A stretch of 53,706 nucleotides of DNA, taken from contig JAETOX010000009.1 of NCBI GenBank assembly GCA_021771575.1, positions 1-53,706 of the forward strand, written 5' to 3'. Below, piece after piece: positions 1 through 8,797 of the stretch; positions within the stretch are counted from its first letter, which is position 1, and every line of letters begins with the position of its first letter. The stretch is from Bacteroides sp. (lineage in GTDB: Bacteria > Bacteroidota > Bacteroidia > Bacteroidales > Marinifilaceae). The notes under the pieces are model-generated. The model saw only the letters and a program-made list of their open reading frames with translations. It was not told where the DNA came from and searched no databases. The position numbers were made by a program, and so were the translations under genes.

Positions 1-931
1 TTTCATTTTTCTTTTTCTTGAGTTTTTTGAGCTTGCGTTTGTTCTCTTCGATTTTTGTGTTTTTAGGAGCCGAAACCGTCTCTACCTGGATTTTTTCATC
101 CTGGCGATGAATCCTTTTCCGTTTTTTCCGGATATCGTTTTCTTCGTCGCTTTTAGCCGTAGCGTCGGCGTCGGCATTAGGTGCCGTTTCCGTTTTAGCT
201 GCTCCTGCAAAAGGTTTGTTTACTTTTCTTTGTTCGCGGCGATCCCGTTCTCTTTCCTGTTTGCTTTTCTTCGGCGGTCTCGTCCGTTGGTTAATGGCAT
301 CCAAATCGATCGTACCTACCACTTTTACTTCTTTCAAAGCCGGCTGTGCTAATTTGAAAGGTACATTTTCCGGCATGGGTTGTGGTTGACTTTCTGCTGT
401 TTCTTGCACTGTATTTTCTTCTTCTGCCGTTTCTTCTTCTTCCTCTATTTCAAAATGCTTTTCCGGAAGCGCTTCTATTACTGCTTGTTCTGCCACTTCC
501 GCCTCTTTTTCCTGTACAGGCTCTTCCTCTTCTTTCTCTTTAGGTACTTGTACGGATGTTGGGGTTTTCTTTTCCGGATTCAGATCGATACGGTCGATAA
601 TTTTAATTTTATTTTCCAGTTTTACTTCGTCTTTTACAGAAATGAATTCGTCCTCTTCAGCGGTTTCTTCTGCTCCTGAGGAAACATTTCCGGCATTATC
701 GATAGAAACTGTTTCTTTTTTCTTTCTGCTATTTTTTAAGTCTACCAGACTGGATTCTTTCTTCACTTGACTATCGGAAGAAAATTCTTTTGCGATCAGG
801 GCATAATCTTCATCCGTCAGTTTAGCATTAGGGTCGGAGGATATATTAATCCCCTTACTGTGTAGGAATTCCACAATGGTGGACAGGCCTACATTAAATT
901 CTCGGGCTATTTTACTTAATCTTACTGCCAT
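1..931 (-). CDS. infB: Translation initiation factor IF-2, N-terminal part (cut by window edge)
   Basis: IF-2 is the GTPase that places initiator tRNA on the ribosome. Only about 310 N-terminal codons are visible; the GTPase domains lie beyond base 1. The first ~50 residues (MAVRLSKIAREFNVG..., then ..LHSKGINI.., ..LTDEDYALIAKEF) match the IF-2 N-terminal helical domain. A long low-complexity linker rich in Glu, Lys and Ala follows, with KKKRK-type basic runs near the edge, as in the variable linker of Bacteroidota IF-2. The frame is open to the window edge. The start at 931 lies 69 bases after the nusA stop in the same direction, giving the conserved order rimP-nusA-infB. Confidence 0.93.
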   Translation of the reverse strand, partial: MAVRLSKIAREFNVGLSTIVEFLHSKGINISSDPNAKLTDEDYALIAKEFSSDSQVKKESSLVDLKNSRKKKETVSIDNAGNVSSGAEETAEEDEFISVKDEVKLENKIKIIDRIDLNPEKKTPTSVQVPKEKEEEEPVQEKEAEVAEQAVIEALPEKHFEIEEEEETAEEENTVQETAESQPQPMPENVPFKLAQPALKEVKVVGTIDLDAINQRTRPPKKSKQERERDRREQRKVNKPFAGAAKTETAPNADADATAKSDEENDIRKKRKRIHRQDEKIQVETVSAPKNTKIEENKRKLKKLKKKKNE

Positions 932-1000
932 ATTATTAATTTGTAGATTTCAGACTTACGATCGGAATTCGATCATAAATCAAAAATTACCGGTGCATTT

Positions 1001-2242
1001 TTATTCTTCGAATTCCGCCTTTAAGATATGGAGAACTTCCCGGATCGTTTCGATTTCCAGATCGGTTCTGCTTTCCAATTCTTCCTCACTCAATTCCAGT
1101 ACGCTTTTAGCCGTATCGCAACCGACACGTTTCAGCTCGTCGATAATCCATCCTTCGATTTCATCACCGAATTCATCCAGATTGACATCTTCTTCCTGTT
1201 CCTGATTCAGTTCCCGATAAACGTCAATGTCATATCCTGTCAGTTGGCTGGCTAATTTAATGTTCAAACCTCCTTTACCGATAGCCAGGGATACTTCTTC
1301 CGGATCCAGATAGACATTGGCTTTTTTATTTTTCTCGTCGATTTCGATGTTTTTGATCTTCGCCGGATTTAATGCCCGGGTAATATAAAGTTGTAAATTA
1401 TTCGTATAATTGATCACATCGATATTTTCGTTCCGCAATTCCCGGACAATACCGTGGATACGGGATCCCTTCATACCGACACAAGCACCTACCGGATCGA
1501 TCCTGTCGTCGTATGATTCGACGGCAACTTTTGCTCTTTCACCGGGTACCCGGACAACATTTTTGATGGTAATCAGACCATCAAATATTTCCGGAACTTC
1601 GTTTTCAAACAATCTTTCCAGAAATACAGGAGAGGTGCGGGAGAGGACGATATAAGGATTCGAATTGCGCATTTCTACCCGAATCACCACCGCTTTTATC
1701 GAATCACCTTTTTTGAAAAAATCTGTGGGAATCTGTTCCTGCTTGGGAAGAATCAATTCGTTACCTTCGTCGTCCAGGATAAGCATTTCCTTTTTCCATA
1801 CCTGGTAAACTTCGCCGAGGATGATCTGGCCTACCTTGTCTTTATATTTGTTGTAAATATTATCTTTCTCTAATTCCAAAATTCTGGCCGATAGATTCTG
1901 ACGTAAAGCCAGAACAGAACGACGGCCGAAATCCTTGAATTTCACTTCATCGGTCACTTCTTCGCCGATTTCATAATCTTCATCAATTTTTTTGGCTTGA
2001 GTGAGACTAATCTCTGAATTCGGATTTTCCAGCTTATCGTCTTCTACTACTGTCCGGTTTCTCCAGATTTCCAGGTCTCCTTTGTCGATGTTGATGATAA
2101 TATCGAAATTTTCATCTGTACCATATTTTTTCAGTAGCATATTTCTGAAAATATCTTCCAGTACTCTCATCAACGTTGCACGGTCTATATTCTTGAATTC
2201 TTTAAATTCAGCGAACGAATCGATCAAATTAATATTTTCCAT
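1001..2242 (-). CDS. nusA: Transcription termination/antitermination factor NusA
   Basis: NusA binds RNA polymerase and nascent RNA and modulates pausing, termination and rRNA antitermination. The 413-residue product has an N-terminal RNAP-binding domain (about 1-130), an S1 domain (about 137-201, VGQIILGEVYQV...) and two KH domains with GMKG near 256-259 and IGKGG near 321-325. After these comes an acidic segment and a short C-terminal helical region (about 355-413). Length and layout fit Bacteroidota NusA, which lacks the second long C-terminal repeat of the E. coli protein. It sits between rimP (63 bases upstream) and infB on the same strand. Confidence 0.97.
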   Translation of the reverse strand: MENINLIDSFAEFKEFKNIDRATLMRVLEDIFRNMLLKKYGTDENFDIIINIDKGDLEIWRNRTVVEDDKLENPNSEISLTQAKKIDEDYEIGEEVTDEVKFKDFGRRSVLALRQNLSARILELEKDNIYNKYKDKVGQIILGEVYQVWKKEMLILDDEGNELILPKQEQIPTDFFKKGDSIKAVVIRVEMRNSNPYIVLSRTSPVFLERLFENEVPEIFDGLITIKNVVRVPGERAKVAVESYDDRIDPVGACVGMKGSRIHGIVRELRNENIDVINYTNNLQLYITRALNPAKIKNIEIDEKNKKANVYLDPEEVSLAIGKGGLNIKLASQLTGYDIDVYRELNQEQEEDVNLDEFGDEIEGWIIDELKRVGCDTAKSVLELSEEELESRTDLEIETIREVLHILKAEFEE

Positions 2243-2305
2243 TTCAACTTTTTAGCTTTTATTATAGATAGTTTTTTTAGCTTTATATCCGTCTTTATAC
2301 CTCGC

Positions 2306-2767
2306 TCAGAATTCCACGATATCCCTGATTTCTTTGATGTCTTTTCGGGGAATATTTCTTTCGATTTTTACCAATTGTTTTTTCCGCGTGCCTTCTATTG
2401 TTTTTTTTTCTTCATATTCAATACTAATTTGTTCGGCATCGAAAGCTGTCATGATACCGGAAAATTTCGTATTATCGCCTAATTTGATCTCGACTTTTTT
2501 GCCCAGATTCTTCTGGTATTGTCCTTCCACTTTGAAAGGATAGCCAATACCGGCACTGGAAACCGTCAATTCGAAATCTTCCGTTTCCCGGTCGAGGTGT
2601 TCCTCTATTTCGCGGCTGATAGCCATACAGGTTTGTATATTGACGCCTTGCATGGCATCGACGAAAACACCGATCACATTTTCTTTAGAGATGTTCAATT
2701 CTACAAGAAACACTTGATGGGATTCCAGAATAGGTACTATGATGTTTTTTATGTCCTCTGTTTTCAT
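2306..2767 (-). CDS. rimP: Ribosome maturation factor RimP
   Basis: RimP assists assembly of the 30S subunit. The 153-residue protein has the family pattern: an N-terminal alpha/beta domain with VELNISKEN..GVFVDAMQGVNIQTCMAISREIEEHLDR, the motif ELTVSSAGIGYPFK (counterpart of the usual EVSSPGLDRPL), and a C-terminal SH3-like domain. It is the first gene of the rimP-nusA-infB operon. Its start lies about 20 bases beyond a strong leader hairpin, which is downstream of a good Bacteroidetes promoter on the minus strand. Confidence 0.95.
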   Translation of the reverse strand: MKTEDIKNIIVPILESHQVFLVELNISKENVIGVFVDAMQGVNIQTCMAISREIEEHLDRETEDFELTVSSAGIGYPFKVEGQYQKNLGKKVEIKLGDNTKFSGIMTAFDAEQISIEYEEKKTIEGTRKKQLVKIERNIPRKDIKEIRDIVEF

Positions 2768-2788
2768 ACCTTCTTTTTGTGTGATACA

Positions 2789-2818
2789 AAATAGAGGGGA
2801 CCCACGTCCCCTCTATTT
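2789..2818 (-). promoter_or_regulatory. 12-bp perfect stem-loop in the rimP-nusA-infB leader
   Basis: Positions 2789-2800 and 2807-2818 are perfect inverted copies (AAATAGAGGGGA on the plus strand) around a 6-base loop. Read on the minus strand the stem is followed by TTTTG, so it looks like an intrinsic terminator. It lies between the promoter and the first gene, about 20 bases before the rimP start. It could be an attenuator, a 5' mRNA stabiliser, or the terminator of a very short leader transcript. Confidence 0.75.
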
Positions 2819-2833
2819 GGCCTAAAACCATTG

Positions 2834-2863
2834 CAAAGATACTAATAATTATCGAACTACAAA
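2834..2863 (-). promoter_or_regulatory. Promoter of rimP-nusA-infB
   Basis: On the minus strand TATCTTTG (2841-2834) matches the Bacteroidetes -7 consensus TAnnTTTG, and TTTG (2863-2860) lies 18 bases upstream as the -33 element. The start of transcription would fall near 2828, so the leader hairpin begins within about ten bases of the mRNA 5' end. Confidence 0.7.
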
Positions 2864-2907
2864 ATATTCTGACAGAGAAAACGATAAAATGAAACATCTT
2901 CGCAATA

Positions 2908-2941
2908 TTTTTACGAGTTACAAATAAAATTTGTAAGTTTG
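2908..2941 (+). promoter_or_regulatory. Promoter of the lpxD operon
   Basis: TAAGTTTG at 2934-2941 matches TAnnTTTG. A T-rich patch at 2908-2913 sits about where a -33 element should be but is not an exact TTTG. It is 17 bases before the lpxD start, so the leader is very short. It diverges from the rimP promoter. Confidence 0.55.
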
Positions 2942-2957
2942 CCGAAATTTTAGAAAT

Positions 2958-3992
2958 ATGGAATTCAAGGCAAAAGATATCGCTGCTCTGCTACAAGGTG
3001 TAGTGGAGGGCGACGGTGAAGTGCTGGTAAACAATGTATCGAAGATCGAAGAAGGGAAGCCGCATACGCTGGCCTTTCTGGCGAATCCTAAATACGAACA
3101 GTATATTTATACAACCGAAGCTTCTGTGGTTTTGGTTAATCATGATTTTTTGCCATCACAAATAGTGCCTTGCACCTTGATTAGGGTTCCTTCTGCTTAT
3201 GAAGCGATAGCCGTTTTATTACGTATGTATGAAAACATGCGTCCTCAGCCTTGCGGAATAGAGCAACCTGCTTATATTGCTGATGGAGTGGAAATGGGGG
3301 AAGCTCCTTATATCGGCGCTTTTGCTTATATCGGAAAGGGCGTGAAAATCGGAAATCATGTAAAGATATATCCTCAGGCCTATATCGGGGACGGAGTGAC
3401 CATTGGAGATCACACTACCATTTATGCCGGAGTAAAAATTTATCATGGTTGTGTGATCGGTAGTGATTGTACGATTCATGCCGGCACCGTGATTGGTGCG
3501 GATGGTTTTGGGTTTGCTCCCAGTGGGGAAGGGTATAATAAAGTAGCTCAAATTGGAAATGTTGTGCTCGAAGATCAGGTGGAAATCGGAGCAAATGCCT
3601 GTATCGACCGGGCTACCATGGGATCTACACGGATAAAGAAAGGTGTGAAATTGGATAATTTGGTGCAGATTGCTCACAATGTGGTGGTGGGTGAGAATAC
3701 CGTTATGGCTGCTCAGTGTGGGGTGGCCGGTACAACCAAAGTGGGTGCTCACTGTATGTTCGGCGGACAAGTGGGAATTGCCGGTCATTTGAAGATAGAA
3801 GATAAGACAATGCTTGCTGCGCAAACGGGAGTGACCAATAATGTGGCTGAAGGATCGGTGTTCATGGGGGCTCCTGCTTTCGATGCTTCAAAATATCGGA
3901 AATGTTATGTGCTGTTCAGAAAATTGCCTGAACTTTACGGACAACTCCGGGATTTGGAAAAAGAAATACAAACATTAAAGTCTAAACAATAA
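2958..3992 (+). CDS. lpxD: UDP-3-O-(3-hydroxyacyl)glucosamine N-acyltransferase LpxD
   Basis: LpxD adds the N-linked hydroxyacyl chain in the third step of lipid A synthesis. The 344 residues comprise an N-terminal uridine-binding domain (about 1-100) and a left-handed beta-helix of hexapeptide repeats (about 105-320, many I-G-x-x-x repeats), then a short C-terminal helix. The HNVVVGEN motif contains His240, the position of the catalytic His in E. coli LpxD; GADGFGFA is also conserved. The stop overlaps the next start by one base (TAATG at 3990-3994), which suggests translational coupling with lpxC/fabZ. Confidence 0.96.
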   Translation: MEFKAKDIAALLQGVVEGDGEVLVNNVSKIEEGKPHTLAFLANPKYEQYIYTTEASVVLVNHDFLPSQIVPCTLIRVPSAYEAIAVLLRMYENMRPQPCGIEQPAYIADGVEMGEAPYIGAFAYIGKGVKIGNHVKIYPQAYIGDGVTIGDHTTIYAGVKIYHGCVIGSDCTIHAGTVIGADGFGFAPSGEGYNKVAQIGNVVLEDQVEIGANACIDRATMGSTRIKKGVKLDNLVQIAHNVVVGENTVMAAQCGVAGTTKVGAHCMFGGQVGIAGHLKIEDKTMLAAQTGVTNNVAEGSVFMGAPAFDASKYRKCYVLFRKLPELYGQLRDLEKEIQTLKSKQ

Positions 3993-5395
3993 TGTCAGTT
4001 AAACAAAACACTTTAAAAGGAGAGTTTTCATTAAAAGGAAAAGGTTTGCATACCGGAAAAGAAGTTTGCGCAACCTTTAAGCCGGCAGACCAAAATACCG
4101 GCTGTGTCATTGTAAGAACAGATCTGGAGACACCGGTGGAAATTCCGGCTATCGCTAAATATGTAGAATTGGTCGACCGGGCCAGTTGTTTACAAAAAGA
4201 CGGAGCGCGTGTTTATACCTTGGAACATGCGATGGCTGCTTTATATGGCTGTGGTATCGATAATTGTCGGATTGAGCTGGAAGGAGAAGAGTTTCCTATA
4301 TTGGACGGAAGTGCCCGTTATTATGTCGAAAAAATAGCAAAAGTGGGGATTGTCGAGCAGGCGGCTGAGCGTCGTTTTTTTATAGTGAAAAGGAAAATGG
4401 AATTTTACTGCGAGGCTACCGATACCCGTATCACACTTTTGCCGGATGAAAACTACCATATCAATACAGTAGTTGCATATGATTCTCCCTATTTGTCAAT
4501 GCAATATGCTTCTTATGCTGAGGGTGAAACAGATTTTGCCCGGGAGATCGCTCCTTGCCGTACTTTTGTTTTTCTGCGTGAAGTAGAAAATCTGCTGAAT
4601 AACAATTTGATCAAAGGAGGGGATTTAAGTAATGCCATCGTGATCGTAGACCGTAAAATGGAACAGACGGAAGTAGAGCGTCTTGAGAAATTGTTCGGTT
4701 ATGAAGGCATGGAAATCCATGAAGGAATATTGAACAACCTCGAACTTACTTTCGATAATGAGCCTGCTCGGCATAAATTACTCGATATGATGGGTGATCT
4801 GGCCTTATGCGGTTGTTTTATCAAAGGTCGTGTGATCGCTGAAAAACCGGGACATAAAGCCAATACTTCAATGGCAAAGATGATTTATAAAGAAATAATA
4901 GCTGAAGAACGGGAAGATGCTTATCCTGCAGACTTGGATCTGGCCTCCGAACCTTTGATGGATATCAACAAAATCCGGACCCTGTTACCTCACCGCCCTC
5001 CTTTCCTGTTGGTAGATAAAGTTTTCAAGGTGACCGAAAATATGGTGATTGGTTGTAAGAATGTGACCATGAACGAACCTCATTTTGTCGGTCATTTCCC
5101 GGATGAACCCGTTATGCCGGGGGTACTGATCGTAGAAGCGATGTCGCAGTGCGGAGGTATTCTGGTATTGAGTGGTGTCCCGGATCCGGAAAATTATTCC
5201 ACCTATTTCATGAAAATCGATGGTGTGAAATTCCGGAATAAAGTGGTACCTGGAGATACGCTGGTTTTTAAATTAATCACGACAGCGCCTATAAAGCGGG
5301 GGATTGTTCAGATGAAAGGATTTGCTTTTGTAGGTAAAAAACTGGTTTGTGAAGGAGAATTTATGGCTCAGGTAGCAAAAACCAAAAACTTATAG
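3992..5395 (+). CDS. lpxC/fabZ: Bifunctional UDP-3-O-acyl-GlcNAc deacetylase / 3-hydroxyacyl-ACP dehydratase (LpxC-FabZ fusion)
   Basis: This one polypeptide joins the committed lipid A step (zinc deacetylase LpxC) to a fatty-acid dehydratase (FabZ). Residues 1 to about 305 are LpxC: LEHAMAAL with zinc ligand His79, DNEPARHKLLDMMGD with His261 and Asp265, and the catalytic His288 in GHKANTS. From about 325 (MDINKIRTLLPHRPPFLLVDK) the FabZ hot-dog domain begins, with His368 in GHFPDEPVMPG and Glu382 in VEAMSQ. All key residues are present in both halves. The fusion is established in Bacteroidota. It is the middle gene of lpxD-lpxC/fabZ-lpxA. Confidence 0.97.
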   Translation: MSVKQNTLKGEFSLKGKGLHTGKEVCATFKPADQNTGCVIVRTDLETPVEIPAIAKYVELVDRASCLQKDGARVYTLEHAMAALYGCGIDNCRIELEGEEFPILDGSARYYVEKIAKVGIVEQAAERRFFIVKRKMEFYCEATDTRITLLPDENYHINTVVAYDSPYLSMQYASYAEGETDFAREIAPCRTFVFLREVENLLNNNLIKGGDLSNAIVIVDRKMEQTEVERLEKLFGYEGMEIHEGILNNLELTFDNEPARHKLLDMMGDLALCGCFIKGRVIAEKPGHKANTSMAKMIYKEIIAEEREDAYPADLDLASEPLMDINKIRTLLPHRPPFLLVDKVFKVTENMVIGCKNVTMNEPHFVGHFPDEPVMPGVLIVEAMSQCGGILVLSGVPDPENYSTYFMKIDGVKFRNKVVPGDTLVFKLITTAPIKRGIVQMKGFAFVGKKLVCEGEFMAQVAKTKNL

Positions 5396-5396
5396 T

Positions 5397-5404
5397 TATA
5401 TTTG
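5397..5404 (+). promoter_or_regulatory. Possible internal promoter before lpxA
   Basis: TATATTTG directly follows the lpxC/fabZ stop and fits the -7 consensus, with lpxA 49 bases further on. No clear TTTG lies at -33, so this is tentative. It could let lpxA be expressed apart from the operon. Confidence 0.3.
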
Positions 5405-5453
5405 TCAGCTGAATTTTCAAAGATAACTTAGTTATTCATTAAATAATAGACGA

Positions 5454-6233
5454 ATGAAACAACCGTTAGCATATGTTCATCCGGAAGCTCAGGTTGCTGA
5501 TAATGTGGTGGTGGAGCCTTTTGTGACGATCGATAAAAATGTGGTGATAGAAGAAGGTACGCGGATCGGATCGAATGTAACGATTCTGGAAGGTGCGCAC
5601 ATTGGTAAAAATTGTAAAATTTTTCCGGGAGCAGTAATCGCCGCTGTACCTCAGGATCTGAAATTTAGAGGAGAAAAAACCATTGTAAAAATTGGAGATA
5701 ATACAACCATTCGCGAATGTGTTACTGTTAACCGGGGAACTGCTGCCAAAGGCGTTACCCAGATCGGCAACAATTGTTTGATTATGGCTTATGCGCATAT
5801 CGCCCACGATTGTGCGATCGGCAACAATTGTATTATAACCAATGCCTGTCAGCTGGCTGGAGAAGTGGTTGTGGATGATTTTGCCATCTTAGGAGGAATG
5901 ACTGCTGTACATCAGTTTTGTCATATCGGAAAACATGTCATGATACAGGGGGGATCATTGATTGGAAAAGATGTTCCTCCCTATGTGAAAGCCGGACGTT
6001 TGCCCCTTTCTTATGTAGGAGTGAATTCCATCGGTTTACGTCGACGTGAATTTACCAACGAAAAAATTAACGAAATTCAGGATATTTATCGGATCCTGTT
6101 CCAATCGGGTCTCAATGTTTCCGATGCTATTGAGCGAATCGAGGCGGAAATGCCTGCTTCTAAGGAACGGGATGAGATCATTATGTTCGTTCGCAACAGT
6201 AAGCGGGGAATAATGAAAGGTTACCTCGGGTAA
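5454..6233 (+). CDS. lpxA: Acyl-ACP--UDP-N-acetylglucosamine O-acyltransferase LpxA
   Basis: LpxA performs the first acyl transfer of lipid A synthesis. The 259-residue length is typical. The N-terminal two thirds is a hexapeptide left-handed beta-helix (about 1-185), followed by a helical C-terminal domain (NSIGLRRREFTNEKINEIQDIYRILF). The active-site segment AHIAHDCAIGNNC holds His115 and His118, the latter matching E. coli His125; GGMTAVHQFCHIG is also conserved. It is the last gene of the lipid A operon, 58 bases after lpxC/fabZ, and is followed by a strong hairpin terminator. Confidence 0.97.
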   Translation: MKQPLAYVHPEAQVADNVVVEPFVTIDKNVVIEEGTRIGSNVTILEGAHIGKNCKIFPGAVIAAVPQDLKFRGEKTIVKIGDNTTIRECVTVNRGTAAKGVTQIGNNCLIMAYAHIAHDCAIGNNCIITNACQLAGEVVVDDFAILGGMTAVHQFCHIGKHVMIQGGSLIGKDVPPYVKAGRLPLSYVGVNSIGLRRREFTNEKINEIQDIYRILFQSGLNVSDAIERIEAEMPASKERDEIIMFVRNSKRGIMKGYLG

Positions 6234-6257
6234 TTGACGATTGTCACCAGATAAAAC

Positions 6258-6304
6258 GAAAAGTGAAAATGCAGAAGTATATGCTGCTTTTTCACTTTTC
6301 TTTT
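6258..6304 (+). terminator. Terminator of the lpx operon
   Basis: Arms at 6258-6274 and 6284-6300 pair over 17 bases with one mismatch around a 9-base loop, followed by TTTTCC. It lies 25 bases after lpxA. Confidence 0.8.
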
Positions 6305-6446
6305 CCTATTTTTAATACTTCCGTATGAATATGAATTTCATTATTAAAAATTAAGAATAGATCTGATGAAATTAGATCGGGCAGATGCAATCAGAATATA
6401 TGAGAGACTAGCATATATCCTTAGATCGATAAATTATATTAAAACA

Positions 6447-6489
6447 AAAGCCCTGGCGTAAAGACTTATTGTCGGCCAGGGCTTTTTAG
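6447..6489 (-). terminator. Terminator after pckA (bidirectional)
   Basis: AAAGCCCTGGC at 6447-6457 pairs perfectly with 6475-6485 across a 17-base loop. T tracts follow on both strands (TTTTGTTTT on minus, TTTTT on plus). It lies 20 bases beyond the pckA stop and backs up the lpx terminator. Confidence 0.85.
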
Positions 6490-6504
6490 AGTTCAGCTAT
6501 ATTG

Positions 6505-8112
6505 TTATAGTTTCGGTCCTGCAGTTACCAAGGCTTTGCCGGCTTCGTTGCCTTCGAATTTTTTGAAATTCTTGATGAAGCGTTCGGAAAGGTCTTTTGC
6601 TTTTTCTTCCCATTGGCTGGCTGTTTCGTAAGTGTCGCGAGGATCGAGGATATTCGGATCTACTCCCGGTAATTCGGTCGGTACCGTAAAGTTGAAATAC
6701 GGAATGGTCTTCGTCGGAGCTTTATCGATAGAACCGTCGAGGATTGCATCGATGATACCGCGGGTATCTTTGATAGAGATACGTTTGCCAGTTCCGTTCC
6801 ATCCGGTATTCACCAAGTAAGCCTTAGCTCCTGATTTTTCCATTTTCTTTACCAATTCTTCGGCATATTTGGTCGGGTGCAAGGACAGGAAAGCAGCTCC
6901 GAAACAAGCAGAGAAAGTCGGCGTTGGTTCAGTGATTCCTCGTTCGGTACCGGCTAATTTGGCGGTAAATCCGGACAGGAAGTAGTATTTTGTTTGCTCT
7001 GGAGTCAGAATAGATACCGGAGGCAGTACGCCGAATGCATCGGCTGACAGGAAGATCACCTGCTGAGCTGCCGGACCTTTGGATATCGGTTTCACGATAT
7101 TCTGGATGTGATAGATCGGATAAGATACCCGGGTATTTTCAGTCACACTCTTATCGGCAAAATCAATTTTACCCTCAGCGTCTACTGTCACATTTTCCAA
7201 TAAAGCGTCACGTTTGATGGCATTATAGATGTCCGGTTCGCTTTCTTTGTCTAGGTTGATTACTTTGGCATAACAACCACCTTCGTAATTGAACACGCCT
7301 TCTTCGTCCCAGCCGTGTTCGTCATCACCGATCAACAGCCGTTTCGGGTCGGTCGATAAAGTCGTCTTACCAGTTCCGGACAGACCGAAGAAAATAGCAG
7401 TATTCTGACCGTTCAGGTCGGTATTGGCAGAACAGTGCATAGAAGCGATTCCACGCAACGGGTTCAGATAGTTCATGATAGAGAAGATACCCTTTTTCAT
7501 TTCACCACCATACCAGGTGTTCAGGATAACCTGTTCTTTGGTTTTCAGATTGAAAACAGTAGCGGTTTCTGAGTTTAGGCCTAACTCTTTATAATTCTCC
7601 ACTTTAGCTTTGGCAGCATTGAAAGAAACAAAATCCGGTTCGCCGTAATTTGCCAATTCTTCTTCGGTCGGACGGATAAACATGTTCTTTACGAAATGAG
7701 CTTGCCAGGCAACTTCCATAATGAAGCGAACTTTCAGGCGTGTACCTGCGTTGGCACCACAGAAAGTATCGACAACATATAATTTCTTTCCTGACAATTC
7801 TTTTACTGCTTTAGCTTTCAGATCAGCCCAGGCTTCCTCCGAACACGGTTTATTATCGTTTTTGTATTCTTCAGAAGTCCACCAAACACTGTCGGCACTG
7901 GCTTCATTTTTTACAAAAAATTTATCTTTAGGAGAACGGCCTGTATAAATACCGGTCATTACATTCACGGCCTCCAATTCGGTAACTTGACCTTTTTCAT
8001 AACCGGTCAGAGACGGATCGGTTTCTGCTTCGTATAACTCTTCGTAAGAAGGATTGTGAATGATTTCTTTCACATCAGTAATGCCGTACTTGCTTAAATC
8101 TAATGTTGACAT
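6505..8112 (-). CDS. pckA: Phosphoenolpyruvate carboxykinase (ATP)
   Basis: This cytosolic enzyme interconverts oxaloacetate plus ATP with PEP, CO2 and ADP; in gut Bacteroidales it commonly works in the carboxylating direction toward succinate/propionate (family knowledge). The 535 residues show TGRSPKDKF near the N terminus, the kinase P-loop GLSGTGKTT at 243-251, LIGDDEHGW with the metal-binding Asp, and ENTRVSYPI. It is a single-gene unit: a candidate TAATTTTG promoter lies at 8174-8167 and a strong terminator follows. No lesion is visible. Confidence 0.97.
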   Translation of the reverse strand: MSTLDLSKYGITDVKEIIHNPSYEELYEAETDPSLTGYEKGQVTELEAVNVMTGIYTGRSPKDKFFVKNEASADSVWWTSEEYKNDNKPCSEEAWADLKAKAVKELSGKKLYVVDTFCGANAGTRLKVRFIMEVAWQAHFVKNMFIRPTEEELANYGEPDFVSFNAAKAKVENYKELGLNSETATVFNLKTKEQVILNTWYGGEMKKGIFSIMNYLNPLRGIASMHCSANTDLNGQNTAIFFGLSGTGKTTLSTDPKRLLIGDDEHGWDEEGVFNYEGGCYAKVINLDKESEPDIYNAIKRDALLENVTVDAEGKIDFADKSVTENTRVSYPIYHIQNIVKPISKGPAAQQVIFLSADAFGVLPPVSILTPEQTKYYFLSGFTAKLAGTERGITEPTPTFSACFGAAFLSLHPTKYAEELVKKMEKSGAKAYLVNTGWNGTGKRISIKDTRGIIDAILDGSIDKAPTKTIPYFNFTVPTELPGVDPNILDPRDTYETASQWEEKAKDLSERFIKNFKKFEGNEAGKALVTAGPKL

Positions 8113-8166
8113 AGTAGTAAATTTATATTAAAAGTTTATTAATACTTTTTTTCCGTAATAGCAATA

Positions 8167-8174
8167 CAAAATTA
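8167..8174 (-). promoter_or_regulatory. Candidate pckA promoter (-7 element)
   Basis: TAATTTTG on the minus strand fits TAnnTTTG, 55 bases before the pckA start. No good -33 TTTG is visible in this very AT-rich stretch. Confidence 0.35.
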
Positions 8175-8232
8175 AGAAAGTTTTCTTATTAAAAATCTTC
8201 TGAGACTTATTAAAGATCCTATTTAACATTTA

Positions 8233-8790
8233 TTAAATATTAAAACGATAGCGTTCGGCGACTAGTTGGACGTATTTGTCTTCGTATGTCCGGGTGACCA
8301 CAGTTAGGAAAAAATCCCGGGTTATCAGGCTGTCTTCTTTATTTATAATACGATGACGAGCTAGGGCGGAGAGAGTTGCCAATTGCAGAAACGGGAGATT
8401 TGTATCCAGCCATGCTGAGGCAGTTTCTGCCAGGTCAGGGTGTTTGTAAAGATATAGAGAGCCCAGATAACCGGCTATCTCGAAATTAAGGCAGGAATAG
8501 ATTAATTGCGTAATTTTTTCTTTATTCATTTCCGTCGGAAATAGCAAGCAAGCCATAATTTGTTCCTCTCTGCGCTGGCAATTCCATAATAACAAAGCCA
8601 GTGATTCGTCAGGCTGATAAGTTGAAGCCAGGTTTTTCAAGGAAACATAACTCGCTCCGATTTGTTTATCAGAGTCGGCTCCAATTTCACGGAGGCTGTC
8701 GATTGTTCCGCCACTTTGCAATCGCTGAATCCGACGGAGAATTTCCTGAAAAAGGGTTTCGGTATGTTTATTTATAATACGAATCTTCAT
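8233..8790 (-). CDS. HEAT-repeat protein related to AlkD-type DNA alkylation repair enzymes
   Basis: About 185 residues and mostly alpha-helical. The segment LALLLWNCQRREEQIMACLLFP resembles the DNA alkylation repair (AlkD/HEAT-like) signature in which a helix before 'REARMLAALL' contacts DNA, so an AlkD-like relative is likely, but no catalytic residue is confirmed. I chose the ATG at 8790 (MKIRIINKH) over the in-frame ATG at 8817: the longer form would overlap crcB by 20 bases, whereas the shorter starts 7 bases after the crcB stop. It is probably co-transcribed with crcB. It is shorter than typical AlkD (about 230 residues). Confidence 0.7.
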   Translation of the reverse strand: MKIRIINKHTETLFQEILRRIQRLQSGGTIDSLREIGADSDKQIGASYVSLKNLASTYQPDESLALLLWNCQRREEQIMACLLFPTEMNKEKITQLIYSCLNFEIAGYLGSLYLYKHPDLAETASAWLDTNLPFLQLATLSALARHRIINKEDSLITRDFFLTVVTRTYEDKYVQLVAERYRFNI

Positions 8791-8797
8791 ATTCAAT

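Noticed and set aside
3219-3824. Long minus-strand frame (201 codons) within lpxD
   Set aside because: It is antisense to the hexapeptide repeats of lpxD; the repeated codon pattern keeps the reverse frame open by chance.
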